This document shows, in pieces, positions 17,767-27,182 of a DNA stretch of 64,000 bases (position 1 is its first letter; each line of letters begins with the position of its first letter). The stretch is taken from NCBI GenBank assembly GCA_965223835.1, contig OZ245023.1:1-64000 (forward strand), given 5' to 3'. The DNA is from CAVYXZ01 sp965223835. GTDB lineage: Bacteria; Chloroflexota; Anaerolineae; Aggregatilineales; Phototrophicaceae. The notes beneath the pieces were generated by a model. It worked only from the letters and a program-made list of their open reading frames with translations, did not search any database and was not told the DNA's origin. Both the position numbers and the translations under genes were made by a program.

Positions 17767-19467
17767 ATGGAGTTAAATCAATATCTGCGGCTGTTGCGCA
17801 AGTGGTGGTGGTTGATCGCCGTTGCCGCCTTTATCGGTGGCGGCGTTAGCTTTATTATCCGCACCCAACAACCCCCGGTTTACCAGGCTGAAACCCTGAT
17901 TGCTATTGGTAGCTTTATCGACTCGCGTAATCCTAACCAGGCTGAGATCAATGTCGCGGTTGATCTGGTCGAAACCTATGCCCAGCTCCTGCGCACGACC
18001 GACATTCTGGAAAGCACGATTGATGCCCTCAATCTTGATATGAGCAATGACCGGTTACGCAGCCTCATTGATACCAATGTCCTTCCAGGCACGACGCTGC
18101 TGGTTGTGGGCGTTACTTATACTGATGCGATCCTGGCTGCCGACATTGCCAACACGTTGAGTGACCAGCTCATTCTCAATAGTCCTTCCAACTTAACTCC
18201 CGATCAACAGGCCCAGATCACGTTTGCGACGAACCAGATTGAGTCGCTGACGTTGCAGATCGCCGATGCCCAGGCTGATTTGGAGGCGATAAACGCCCAA
18301 TTAGATGGCACGCAAATTGAGGCTGAACGGAACCGGCTCACCGAACAACGCAATACCCTGGTTGAGCAAATCAATCAAGCAACCGCGACCGTAGCCCAAT
18401 TTACCGATACCATCAGTCGGCTGCAACAGAACTCCAACTCACTCGAAATTGTGGACAGTGCGCGTGTCCCCACCAGCCCCAGTGGACGGAGCAGCCTGTT
18501 TGTAACCCTCATCGGGGCGGTGGCGGCGGCGGGACTCGCGGTCGCCGGGACCTTCGCCTATGAATATCTGGATGAAACACTGCGCACGACTGAAGATGTG
18601 GCGCAAGCCCTGACACTGCCGATTCTGGGCGCAATAATGAAAATCGGCAAAAAGTCGGATACGTATCACCAACGCCTCATCAGTAATATGCCCTCGATGT
18701 CCCCTGCTGCCGAGGGGTATCGGACGATTCGCACGAATCTGTTATTTGGTACGGGTGATCGTGGCGATACGGGCATCTACATTGTCACCAGTCCGGGGCC
18801 GGAAGAAGGCAAGAGCATCACCACCGCCAATTTAGCCATCAGTATGGCGATGGCAGGTTTGCAGGTCCTGCTCATTGACGCCGATTTGCGTCGGCCCAAA
18901 GTTCACGAGGTCTTTGATCTGGATAATACCATCGGCCTGACCACCCTGCTGTCTGCCGAACCGCGTGAGGCGTTGCTCGATGGGGAGAACGTGCCGTCGC
19001 GCCACCTGCCGACCAACCTGTTGGATTGTATTCAAACGACGCCACTGGCGAAGCTGTGGGTGATCACCAGCGGTTTCACGCCGGCCAATCCCACTGAAAT
19101 TCTCGGCTCAACGTTGCTGCAGCGCTGGATTCAGATTTTCAAACAATCGTCCGACATTGATATCGTCCTGATTGACACGCCACCAACGCTGTTGGTTGCG
19201 GACAGTACGGTTTTGGCGGCCACCGCGCAATCGAATGTCATTCTGGTGGTGGATTGTGGTCATACCCGGCGGGCGGCGGCGATACGCGCCAAAGAACAAT
19301 TCCAGCAATTGGGAATCGAGATCAAGGGCGTGGTTGCGAACCGCATTAACCCGCGTGACCAGGGCTACGATTATGGCTATGGCTATACCTACTACTATGC
19401 GCCGCGCAATGTTGAGTCGCTCAATGGATCTGAGCAACATCAAATATCAAATCAAGGTGTAGAATAA
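17767..19467 (+). CDS. Wzz-type chain-length regulator fused to BY-kinase
   Basis: A 566-residue polysaccharide co-polymerase/tyrosine autokinase that controls exopolysaccharide chain length and export. The Wzz domain has membrane helices near residues 15-35 and about 250-275, with an extracellular coiled coil between (about 135-220). The cytoplasmic kinase shows Walker A in GPEEGKSITTAN, Walker A' VLLIDADLRRP and Walker B IVLIDTPP. The C-terminus carries a Tyr cluster (YDYGYGYTYYYAP), the usual autophosphorylation tail. ATG 17767 has AGGAG 6 bases upstream; a TTG ten codons earlier is rejected. It is the first of three co-directional surface-polysaccharide genes. Confidence 0.9.
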   Translation: MELNQYLRLLRKWWWLIAVAAFIGGGVSFIIRTQQPPVYQAETLIAIGSFIDSRNPNQAEINVAVDLVETYAQLLRTTDILESTIDALNLDMSNDRLRSLIDTNVLPGTTLLVVGVTYTDAILAADIANTLSDQLILNSPSNLTPDQQAQITFATNQIESLTLQIADAQADLEAINAQLDGTQIEAERNRLTEQRNTLVEQINQATATVAQFTDTISRLQQNSNSLEIVDSARVPTSPSGRSSLFVTLIGAVAAAGLAVAGTFAYEYLDETLRTTEDVAQALTLPILGAIMKIGKKSDTYHQRLISNMPSMSPAAEGYRTIRTNLLFGTGDRGDTGIYIVTSPGPEEGKSITTANLAISMAMAGLQVLLIDADLRRPKVHEVFDLDNTIGLTTLLSAEPREALLDGENVPSRHLPTNLLDCIQTTPLAKLWVITSGFTPANPTEILGSTLLQRWIQIFKQSSDIDIVLIDTPPTLLVADSTVLAATAQSNVILVVDCGHTRRAAAIRAKEQFQQLGIEIKGVVANRINPRDQGYDYGYGYTYYYAPRNVESLNGSEQHQISNQGVE

Positions 19468-19521
19468 AGTATTGCCTTTAGCGTCAACCGGCTAGACAAG
19501 ACAAGGAAATAGCAACAAAAG

Positions 19522-21450
19522 ATGTCTTCAAACACAGATCGCAATACGAGCCTAAATCTCAGACAACGGTTTCAATATCTCAGTGTATGGGTCACGGTTG
19601 ATGTGTTCATTATCGTGATGGCTTATGGGGTCGTGTATTTGTCGCGTGTGGCGACGGTGGCCCAGTTCAATGTGGCGAACGGCTTACCGATGATCGGCCT
19701 GACCGCCCTGTTGACGGTCGCCGCACTCTATGTCGCCGGAGTCTATCAGCGGCTCTGGTTTCGGACAAGTGGTCACAGCGTAATGGTGATTGTTTATGGC
19801 GTTGCTACGGGAGCGCTCATCGGTGGGGCACTCGACCTGGCGATGACGCCCCGGCCCTTACCCATCAGTGTGTTTATTTTTGGCAGCGTGGTTACATTGG
19901 CCGGGCTGGTGGCGGCCCGCTACCGTTCCCGGTTGTTCAGCGGCCTTTCCTGGCGCTGGAAGGCCATCTGGTTGCGCCAGTTTCCGACATTGGGGACGCG
20001 CACGATCATTGTCGGGGCCGGCGAATCGGGCCAGGATCTGGTCTGGCGGATGGAACACCGCTTCCCGGAAAATGATTATCGGATTATTGGTTTTATTGAT
20101 GACGATAAGAGCAAGCACCACATGTATGTGGAAGGTCGCCCGGTCCTGGGTGGACGCAACGCTATTATCGACATCGTGCGCGACCAACAGATTGAACTTA
20201 TCATCATGGCAATCCACAATATTGCGGGTTCCGATTTCCGCGAGATCCTGGCGATCTGTGAAAAGACCGATGCCCGCATCAAGGTGGTGCCCGACGTTTT
20301 TAATATGATGGATAAGTCGCATAACGCGGTCCCGCTCCGCGATATTCTGCCCGAAGATCTGCTGGGGCGGAAAATCGTCTCCCGGCACAAGGCGGTTGAT
20401 CTCAACCCGGTGATGAAGAAGCGCATCCTGATTACCGGCGCGGCGGGTTCCATCGGCTCCGAACTCAGTCGCCAGATTATGGACTATGAACCCGTGCAGG
20501 TGATTCTGGCTGATAATAATGAAAGCGGCCTCCACGATCTGGTGACACAGTTGCAAACGCAACACCCCAGGATTGAAATGATCCCGATCCTGGTTGATAT
20601 TACGGTGCACCATGCCCTGCAACATGTATTCCAGCGCTATCAGCCCCAGATAATTTTCCATGCCGCGGCCTATAAACATGTGCCAATGATGGAACTGTAT
20701 CCGCAGGAAGCCCTGCGAGTGAATATCAAAGGTACGCTCAATCTGGCTGAAATGGCGGTGACGCATCAAGTTGAGCGGTTTGTGCTGGTCTCAACTGACA
20801 AAGCCGTTCATCCCTCCAACATCATGGGGGCGAGTAAACGGGCGGGTGAACTGTTGTTGCACGCGTTTTCCCAGGAAGATGACTGTCAGACGCTATTTAC
20901 GGCGGTCCGTTTTGGCAACGTGCTGGGGAGTCGGGGCAGCGTCATCCCCACCTTTAACCGGCAGATCGATAATGGCGGTCCCGTCACTGTCACCCATCCC
21001 GAAATGACGCGCTATTTTATGAGCATCCCTGAAGCGGCTAATCTCATTATTCATGCTGCCTGTCTGACCGAGGGCGATGAGATATTTGTCTTAAAAATGG
21101 GTGAAGTCGTGCGGATTCTTGACCTGGCCGAACGGATGATTCGCTTGCGGGGTCTGCGCCCGCACAAAGATATTAAGATCGACTTCACCGGTGTGCGACC
21201 GGGCGAAAAGATGCATGAGGAACTGTTCTATCAGTCGGAAAATCCGACCGATACTTTACATCCCAATATCGTGCAATTGAACAACTGGCCGGTGGCCTTT
21301 GATCGGGCTGAATTCTTCGATCGGCTGGTTCAGATCGTGGTTCAGGATAGCGATAGCACCAGCGAGGAAGTGCTGCTGCATCTGCAGCAACTGATTGAAG
21401 CGCAATCCACCCGGGCCACCGTCAACGGCAAAGTATCGGAAAGCCTTTAG
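19522..21450 (+). CDS. FlaA1/CapD-type nucleotide-sugar 4,6-dehydratase, membrane-bound
   Basis: A 642-residue inner membrane enzyme converting UDP-GlcNAc-type sugars to 4-keto-6-deoxy forms for glycan building. About four transmembrane helices occupy residues 20-130. A first Rossmann-like domain starts at RTIIVGAGESGQDLV. The catalytic SDR domain starts at ILITGAAGSIGSELSRQI (about residue 305) and includes the STDKAVHPSNIMGASKR segment, where Met replaces the usual Tyr of Y-x3-K, normal for this family. The length matches PglF/CapD proteins. It lies 54 bases after the Wzz-kinase gene and 5 before the DUF4012 gene. Confidence 0.9.
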   Translation: MSSNTDRNTSLNLRQRFQYLSVWVTVDVFIIVMAYGVVYLSRVATVAQFNVANGLPMIGLTALLTVAALYVAGVYQRLWFRTSGHSVMVIVYGVATGALIGGALDLAMTPRPLPISVFIFGSVVTLAGLVAARYRSRLFSGLSWRWKAIWLRQFPTLGTRTIIVGAGESGQDLVWRMEHRFPENDYRIIGFIDDDKSKHHMYVEGRPVLGGRNAIIDIVRDQQIELIIMAIHNIAGSDFREILAICEKTDARIKVVPDVFNMMDKSHNAVPLRDILPEDLLGRKIVSRHKAVDLNPVMKKRILITGAAGSIGSELSRQIMDYEPVQVILADNNESGLHDLVTQLQTQHPRIEMIPILVDITVHHALQHVFQRYQPQIIFHAAAYKHVPMMELYPQEALRVNIKGTLNLAEMAVTHQVERFVLVSTDKAVHPSNIMGASKRAGELLLHAFSQEDDCQTLFTAVRFGNVLGSRGSVIPTFNRQIDNGGPVTVTHPEMTRYFMSIPEAANLIIHAACLTEGDEIFVLKMGEVVRILDLAERMIRLRGLRPHKDIKIDFTGVRPGEKMHEELFYQSENPTDTLHPNIVQLNNWPVAFDRAEFFDRLVQIVVQDSDSTSEEVLLHLQQLIEAQSTRATVNGKVSESL

Positions 21451-21455
21451 TTTAC

Positions 21456-23495
21456 ATGGCAGAATCTAACCGGCCCTTACATGGTTCAGAAACCCCCCAA
21501 CGACTGGAACGCCGCCGCCGTCGAGATCGGCGTAGCCCACGCTGGACCCGTCGTCTGCGTAAATGGAGCCAGAAAGTTAAATGGGGCACATTCGCGCTGG
21601 TCTTGGTGGCGGCAATTGCAGTGGCCTTTGTTGGCGTGGCCGCCTTATTGGTCGATAGTGATAACCGCATTGATTCAGCCCTGACATCGCTCAATCGGGT
21701 GATGGTAGGCCTCAGCGATAGTCCCACGTTCACGCAGGCGGATGTTGACCGGCTGGTTTCGGGCATTCGCGATCTGGAAACTAATTTGGGCACGGCGCGG
21801 CAACGCTTTAGTCTGCTGGGACCGTTGCCCAACCTCAATAATCAGTTGGCTGCGACCGCCATCCAGTTGGAGGCGGCCCATGACCTGACGCGGGCGGCCA
21901 GCACCATGCTGAACGGCTTGCAACCGACGTTGTTTTTCCTGGTATCCGGCGATTCGGACGATCAGGTGTTGACGCAGATTTCATCTGGTGAGCGAATTGT
22001 TGAACAATTGGCGGTTGGCCGGGGCCAATTCTTGCAAGCGAGTGAATTCCTCGCTGCCTCCCGGGCCGCTTTAGACCGCCTGCGTCTGGAAACGCTATCG
22101 CCAGATTTGGTGTTGGCGACCGATGACCTGGAAACTTATTATGAACAGTTGCAACAGGCGAACACGATCCTGCTTAAATCGCCAGAATTGTTGAATAACG
22201 CCCTCGGCCTCGATGAAGAACGCAGCTATCTGATCTTATCGCAGAACAGCGATGAACTGCGGCCATCGGGTGGCTACATCAGCACCTACGGCTGGCTGAC
22301 CGTGCGCAATGGCCGGGTGATCGATTACAGTTATTTTCCGACGACAGTAGACACCCCGAACCCCCCACCGCCCGCGGCGCTCGAAGATTTCGATATACCT
22401 TCCTGGTGGATTCGGTATAGTGAACCGCTTTTCGCTGCCTGGGATGGGAGCTGGTATGCCGATTTCCCCAGCACCGCTGCCCTCTCCATGCAGTATTATG
22501 ATGCGGGTAGCAATCCGCAGTCGCCAGTCGATGGCGTGCTGGCAATCGACATTTTTGGATTTGAGAAGGTCCTGGCTGCATTAGGCCGCGTGCCCGTGCC
22601 GGGCTATGAAGAGGTGGTGACAACGGAGACCTTCCGGGATCTGGTCTATGATATTCGCGCCTCGGTTGAGGGCGACAATCCCCACAAAGCATTTATCGCC
22701 GATGTCTATCAAGCGATTTTCGATGGTTGGCAGGCAGCCAGCGCCGACCCCGAAATAAGTACGCTCGTCCTCAGCGAGATGCTGGGTGCGCTCCAGCAAA
22801 AACATGTGATGCTCTATTTCGCCGATGAGGGCCTCAACGACGCGGTTACGATGCTGGGTTGGACCGGGCAGCAAGCCCCAGCGGCGGACCACGATTATGT
22901 AATGGTTGCCGATGCCAACCTGGGTAACAAATCGAACCGCTCGATCTTACGCCAGTTAACCTATGATGTTGATATTCAGCCCGACGGCACGCTGAACAGT
23001 CGGCTGGCGATTGGCTATGATTATAGCGATCGCCTCGCGTCGCAGGACCCGGCAGTCAACCCGGCCAAACATGGTCCGCTCAATTATCGCAACCTGTTGC
23101 AGGTGTTTACCCCGGCCAACAGTCAGTTAGAGAGTACCAACAACCTCAATCGGGAACCACAGGTTATTTCTGAGGCGAATTTCACCCAGTTTATTTCACG
23201 GGTGTTGATCGAATATGATAGCAGCGAGCGCTTCCAGTTTAGCTATCAAACGCCTACATTAGTGGAACAGATTGGACCGTATCAGCGTTACCGGCTGCTG
23301 GTTCAGAAGCAACCGGGTACTGCTGCTGATCCCGTAAATGTCCAGATCGCCTTGCCCGTTGGGGCGAGTACTGTCGGTATTTCGCCCGATCCGGCAGCCA
23401 GCTATGATCTGGAACAGCCCACGCTAGAGTTCCGCCTGGATTTGCAGACTGACCGCTGGATCGAAATCACGTATCAATTGGCTGAGACGCCTTAG
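21456..23495 (+). CDS. DUF4012 family membrane-anchored protein
   Basis: A 679-residue protein with a basic Arg-rich N-terminus, one membrane helix near residues 45-65 and a large extracytoplasmic part. The conserved DUF4012 core includes YLILSQNSDELRPSGGYIST, followed by the PPPPAAL stretch and WYADFPSTA. DUF4012 proteins are common beside exopolysaccharide genes in Chloroflexota and Actinobacteria, but their biochemical function is not established; a role in polymer attachment or export is an inference from neighbours. The start is 5 bases after the dehydratase stop, so the three genes are probably one operon. Confidence 0.85.
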   Translation: MAESNRPLHGSETPQRLERRRRRDRRSPRWTRRLRKWSQKVKWGTFALVLVAAIAVAFVGVAALLVDSDNRIDSALTSLNRVMVGLSDSPTFTQADVDRLVSGIRDLETNLGTARQRFSLLGPLPNLNNQLAATAIQLEAAHDLTRAASTMLNGLQPTLFFLVSGDSDDQVLTQISSGERIVEQLAVGRGQFLQASEFLAASRAALDRLRLETLSPDLVLATDDLETYYEQLQQANTILLKSPELLNNALGLDEERSYLILSQNSDELRPSGGYISTYGWLTVRNGRVIDYSYFPTTVDTPNPPPPAALEDFDIPSWWIRYSEPLFAAWDGSWYADFPSTAALSMQYYDAGSNPQSPVDGVLAIDIFGFEKVLAALGRVPVPGYEEVVTTETFRDLVYDIRASVEGDNPHKAFIADVYQAIFDGWQAASADPEISTLVLSEMLGALQQKHVMLYFADEGLNDAVTMLGWTGQQAPAADHDYVMVADANLGNKSNRSILRQLTYDVDIQPDGTLNSRLAIGYDYSDRLASQDPAVNPAKHGPLNYRNLLQVFTPANSQLESTNNLNREPQVISEANFTQFISRVLIEYDSSERFQFSYQTPTLVEQIGPYQRYRLLVQKQPGTAADPVNVQIALPVGASTVGISPDPAASYDLEQPTLEFRLDLQTDRWIEITYQLAETP

Positions 23496-23503
23496 TAACG
23501 TCA

Positions 23504-23536
23504 GGGTACAGTACCGCAGACTGCGTTGCTGTGCCC
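23504..23536 (+). terminator. possible terminator of the polysaccharide operon
   Basis: GGGTACAG at 23504-23511 pairs with CTGTGCCC at 23529-23536 (one G-T pair), with a smaller CGCAG/CTGCG hairpin nested inside. It starts 8 bases after the DUF4012 stop. No T-run follows, so confidence is moderate. Confidence 0.4.
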
Positions 23537-23785
23537 CATATTTATCTCCAAAATAATACCAAATCCGAAAATCATTGGCGTACAGGTCCACATAGTTAAA
23601 GCGATCGATTTTCAACCCAATTCCTTGATTCAGACCGATCACAAAATGTATTCTCTGCTCGCAGCAAAGGTCAAGCTTCAAATAGTAGGTGTAGATCACA
23701 GGTGCTTTAATAGACAATATTTGTGATTTCTATATTTTCATATCCTAATCTTTGAGCAGTCATTCAAAAGAAAGCCCAAGTAAAA

Positions 23786-24628
23786 ATGGCAAACATTCGT
23801 GAAAAACTCAGCAAACAGCAAATTGCCCAAATTGTGGAAGCCGCACAAATGGAATTGTGGAAGCAGTTCTTTGAGGATTGTTCGCCAGCATTCAAACAGA
23901 AAATGGGGATACAGAGCCATGTGTTTGGAGGTGCCTCAGCAACGATTATGGAGAGCTATCCCACATTGTTTTACAATCGGGTTCTGGGTCTGGGCATAAA
24001 ACAACCGGCCACAGAAGCCATGCTCGATGAGATCATCGAGTTGTATAGCCAGCATAAATTGTTACTGAGGATTCCCCTGAGTCCATATGCACAACCAGGC
24101 GACTTACCTGCCTGGCTTGAGGATCGCGGTTTTAAGCAAACCGGTAACCTGGCAAAAATGATACGTGGCAATGAACCGCCGCCGCGAATTGAAACAGATT
24201 TACGCGTTAAACGGGTTGACGCGCGCGCTGCTGCCCAGTTCGGTGATATCTTTTCTCGTTCCTTCGGGTGGCCTGGTTGGAGCGCACAAATGGCTGAGGA
24301 GATGATACGGATAGGCATAGTCTATAGCTATATCGCTTATGATGGCGATGTCCCAGCGGCTACTGGTATTCTACACATTTCTGGAGATGTTGGTGGTCTT
24401 TACCATGCTGCGACACTACCTGAATTTCGTCGGCGTGGGGCACAAGGGGCGATTATGGCACGGCGCATTCAGGATGGCATCGATTTAGGTTGCCATTGGT
24501 TCAGTACTGAAACACTCGCGGAAAAACCTGAATCACCCAATCAATCGTATCGCAATATGCTACGCACAGGATTTGAACTGGCATATTTGCGACCGATGTA
24601 TGAATTGCAACCGAATCCAACGGCCTAG
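23786..24628 (+). CDS. GNAT family acetyltransferase
   Basis: A 280-residue protein resembling two-part GNAT N-acetyltransferases. The C-terminal half contains the acetyl-CoA fold: VPAATGILHISGDVGGLYHAATLPEFRRRGAQGAIM, in which the R-R-x-G-A-x-G segment is the pyrophosphate-binding loop, and FSTETLAEKPESPNQSYRNMLRTGFE matches the closing strand and helix. The N-terminal half looks like a degenerate second GNAT domain. The acceptor substrate is unknown. No strong ribosome binding site precedes the ATG. It is monocistronic. Confidence 0.75.
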   Translation: MANIREKLSKQQIAQIVEAAQMELWKQFFEDCSPAFKQKMGIQSHVFGGASATIMESYPTLFYNRVLGLGIKQPATEAMLDEIIELYSQHKLLLRIPLSPYAQPGDLPAWLEDRGFKQTGNLAKMIRGNEPPPRIETDLRVKRVDARAAAQFGDIFSRSFGWPGWSAQMAEEMIRIGIVYSYIAYDGDVPAATGILHISGDVGGLYHAATLPEFRRRGAQGAIMARRIQDGIDLGCHWFSTETLAEKPESPNQSYRNMLRTGFELAYLRPMYELQPNPTA

Positions 24629-25058
24629 AATCAGAGCTTGTAACGTCCGAATAGGTGCTTCGGGCACAGTTTTGCGAAGACAGGCATCTGAGAAGACGAG
24701 AAATACCGTCTGCCATAAACACCTGCGTTTATATTGGCCTTGTTTGCTGAACTCAGATACCACTAAAAATGCCGAGAAACCATATACACAGGTGTTTTTT
24801 CCGTCAGAACATGCAGCCTCAATTGACCTCATTTCATGACAAACTATTGTTGCAACGCCGGTTCATTATTGAAACTATAATTGGGTGTCTCAAGTTTAGC
24901 CTGACCTTATCCGCGACTGGGGCCAATAGATTTCATAAATTCTTGCTAAAATCGCCCGATTGTTATTCTAAGGATGCTTGGCTTCAGCACATATATGCTA
25001 TACTTAACGTGTTGGTTTTATACACTTTTTGCGTCCAATCTTTTGAGGAGATGGTAAC
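24629..25058. other. intergenic region with a possible promoter
   Basis: This 430-base stretch has several short overlapping frames without ribosome binding sites, which I do not call. ATAAAC at 24715-24720 and GTTTAT at 24727-24732 make a small hairpin. TATACT at 24999-25004 with TTGGCT at 24978-24983 (15-base spacer) could be the promoter of the following gene. Confidence 0.35.
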
Positions 25059-25358
25059 ATGACGAATTATGTGTTGGTCTACACCGGTGGCATGGGTATG
25101 GGCATGAGCGAGGAACAGCAAGCAGCGATCATGGCGGATTGGGGTGCCTGGTATGGCAAGCTTGGCGATGCGATTGTAGATGGTGGTAATCCGTTTGGCG
25201 CGTCCAAGAGCATCACCAAATCGGGTGTCAGTGATGGACCGGTGAGTTCGCCAGCCGCAACTGGCTACACGGTGATTTCAGCGAATTCGCTCGATGAAGC
25301 CGTCGCCAAAGCACAAGATCATCCCCACATTAAACATGGTGGTGAAGTCACGGTGTAA
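25059..25358 (+). CDS. YCII/DGPF-like small protein
   Basis: A 99-residue protein beginning MTNYVLVYTGGMGMGMSEE with the fold pattern of YCII-related (dimeric alpha-beta barrel) proteins: first strand YVLVYTG, a helix with AAIMADWGAWYGKLGDAIVDGGNPF, a strand GYTVISANSLDEAVAKAQDHP and a final HGGEVTV strand. Members are small dimeric proteins of mostly unknown function; some are linked to sigma factors or transport. GAGGAG lies about 9 bases upstream of the ATG. No partner gene is adjacent. Confidence 0.75.
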   Translation: MTNYVLVYTGGMGMGMSEEQQAAIMADWGAWYGKLGDAIVDGGNPFGASKSITKSGVSDGPVSSPAATGYTVISANSLDEAVAKAQDHPHIKHGGEVTV

Positions 25359-25616
25359 GACGTTCCAGGTTGATGGCTAAGGTTTCCTCATACCGCTAGT
25401 TGAACACCCCGCTCTAATGCGTATTATGTATGTCGGGGTAACTTCGTGTTACTCCGACCCGTTCTCCCTATCCCACAATCTAAATAACGCGGCATTTGCC
25501 ATCAGAGACTGCCGGATTCCCATGCGGAATGTCTGTCATGGGAATATACGCAATCGCCAGCGCAACGGCGTTAAATCTGCTAAGATCGGATTAAACATAC
25601 TTATTTGAAAGAGCAG

Positions 25617-26285
25617 ATGATGGCCGTTGCATACCAAAAACTTCGTGATGCCGATTTGTTTAAGGACTTTTCTGAAACCGCCCTACAAAAACTCGCACAG
25701 CAATGTCGCACGATTGAGCTACCGGCGGGTGCAACCCTGTTCGAACAAGGTGATCCGGGCGACTCGCTCTATCTGCTGGAAACCGGCCAGATTCATGTTA
25801 TGCGGCAGTACCCTGATGGCGAGCAGGTGATTCTGGCGACTGAAGGCCCCTACTACGTCGTTGGTGAACTCTCGATGCTCGTTAATCAACCACGAACGGG
25901 GGCGGTCGTGGCCGTTTCTGATTGCACCTTGATCGCGTTGCAACGACAGACCTTTGTTGATGTCTGCGCCGAAATGCCGGATGTTGCGATCAAGGTTCTG
26001 GCCGAAGTGAGCACGCGTCTTTACCGGATGAATTTGCAGGTCCGCGAAAATGCCATTGGCAATGTGGCGGCACGGGTCGCCAGTGTCTTGCTGCTGCTGA
26101 CACGTGGCGGTAATGTCACCGTTGACCAGCCGGTCCGGGTCAGTCGGGTGGCCCGCGCCGCGGCGACGGACGCTGATGTCGTCGAACGGCTGCTCAGCCA
26201 GTGGCAACAACAGGGATATATCACGTTTGACGGACAACATCTAACCGTGCTGGACGCCGACGTGCTGCACAACATCGCGGGATAA
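25617..26285 (+). CDS. Crp/Fnr-type cyclic-nucleotide-binding transcriptional regulator
   Basis: A 222-residue protein with an N-terminal cNMP-binding beta roll at about residues 12-125 (FEQGDPGDSLYLLETGQIHV; VVGELSMLVNQPRTGAVVAV, where the phosphate-binding cassette G-E-x-x...R-x-A is nearly canonical with T before G) and a C-terminal winged helix (about 150-220) ending in the GYITFDGQHLTVLD wing. The wing helix is degenerate compared with Crp, so DNA binding is probable rather than certain. The ATG follows GAAAGAGCAG, a weak site; a second ATG follows immediately. The target genes are unknown. Confidence 0.8.
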   Translation: MMAVAYQKLRDADLFKDFSETALQKLAQQCRTIELPAGATLFEQGDPGDSLYLLETGQIHVMRQYPDGEQVILATEGPYYVVGELSMLVNQPRTGAVVAVSDCTLIALQRQTFVDVCAEMPDVAIKVLAEVSTRLYRMNLQVRENAIGNVAARVASVLLLLTRGGNVTVDQPVRVSRVARAAATDADVVERLLSQWQQQGYITFDGQHLTVLDADVLHNIAG

Positions 26286-26402
26286 TTAAGTGCGTGTCGG
26301 GTATTATGCTATAGTTTAGATAATGACAAACGCTCATTTTGAAAAGAGTGAAGCAAGGTGGCTTATCATCTTTAAGAAATTAATGCAGGAATAAATGATT
26401 GA

Positions 26403-26467
26403 CCTCACCCCTCCTTACCTGCGGTAATTCCTCCCCTCTCCAAATTGGCAGAGGGGTTGGGGTGAGG
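26403..26467. repeat. nested inverted repeat, MITE-like dispersed element
   Basis: CCTCACCCC at 26403-26411 pairs with GGGGTGAGG at 26459-26467. Inside, CCCCTCT at 26433-26439 pairs with AGAGGGG at 26450-26456 around a CCAAATTGG core. This type of hairpin is widespread as a dispersed repeat between genes of bacteria with large genomes. No target duplication is obvious. Confidence 0.7.
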
Positions 26468-26600
26468 TAGAGTGAAGGCGTACCTAGATCATAACAGCCG
26501 TACTAATTTCTTAACCCACCTTAGCTCCTTGCAACGGATTGAAACACGCTGGCTTTCACACTGCCTTTACATGAGTTATTCCCAATTTGGAGGTCTGTTT

Positions 26601-26846
26601 ATGTATTTGCCCCCGGAAATGAGCCGCAAAAAAGCGCAGATCGAATCGTTTCAGCGCAAAATCGAACAGGTCCAGCGCTCGAACAACCGTGAGGTCGCAC
26701 GAATGCTGGTCCAACAGATGACCACCGCTGGACTCATCCCGCGCCAGTTCTCACGCGTCGTCAACATGATCGCTTATTTCTCGCCGGGCATGGCGATGTC
26801 GATGCTCTCGCGGGCGTTACGGCGGATGCTGTACTCAATCCGTTAA
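26601..26846 (+). CDS. small helical protein, 81 residues
   Basis: The ATG at 26601 follows GGAGG (26589-26593) by 7 bases, so translation from here is likely; the longer open frame upstream runs through the dispersed repeat edge and is not coding. The protein starts MYLPPEMSRKKAQIESFQRK, has an amphipathic helix rich in Gln and Arg to about residue 45, then a hydrophobic, Met-rich segment (MIAYFSPGMAMSMLSRALRR) that may lie at the membrane. I do not recognise a family. It is isolated. Confidence 0.6.
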   Translation: MYLPPEMSRKKAQIESFQRKIEQVQRSNNREVARMLVQQMTTAGLIPRQFSRVVNMIAYFSPGMAMSMLSRALRRMLYSIR

Positions 26847-27182
26847 GCCCTTGCACTATCGGCTGCATTCTTTCAGCCATGTTTTGGGGAAGCTTGCAAG
26901 TGCCGAATAAAGTTGGGTGAAATTATACATCTGGTTATTCTTCCAGAATGGTCATGTGAATGAAGCGGAAGAAAATGGCAGTAAGAAGTATGAGGCCAAA
27001 TTATGGTCAAGATCGTGAAGCTGGGCACCCTACGAGCTTAAACGGGACATAGGCAAGCAGTCTGCCAATTGGAGCTATGATACGGATGACGGTACAGTTT
27101 TGGTGAGTATTGACTATCATACATGAATCTATGAAAGTCCTTCAACATTTACTGATTAATTGGCTCGGCTCAACATATTATT
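26847..27182. other. intergenic region
   Basis: This is 336 bases between convergent genes. GGCTG at 26861-26865 and CAGCC at 26874-26878, followed by TTTT, may be a weak plus-strand terminator for the small protein. The rest is AT-rich and holds no gene I can support. Confidence 0.35.

Noticed and set aside
19858..20769. 303-codon minus-strand open frame
   Set aside because: It is wholly antisense to the FlaA1-type dehydratase, has no ribosome binding site and is His/Arg-rich in the way shadow frames are.
24573..25062. Two overlapping plus-strand frames between acetyltransferase and YCII-like genes
   Set aside because: No ribosome binding sites, no recognisable domain, composition unlike coding DNA of this genome.
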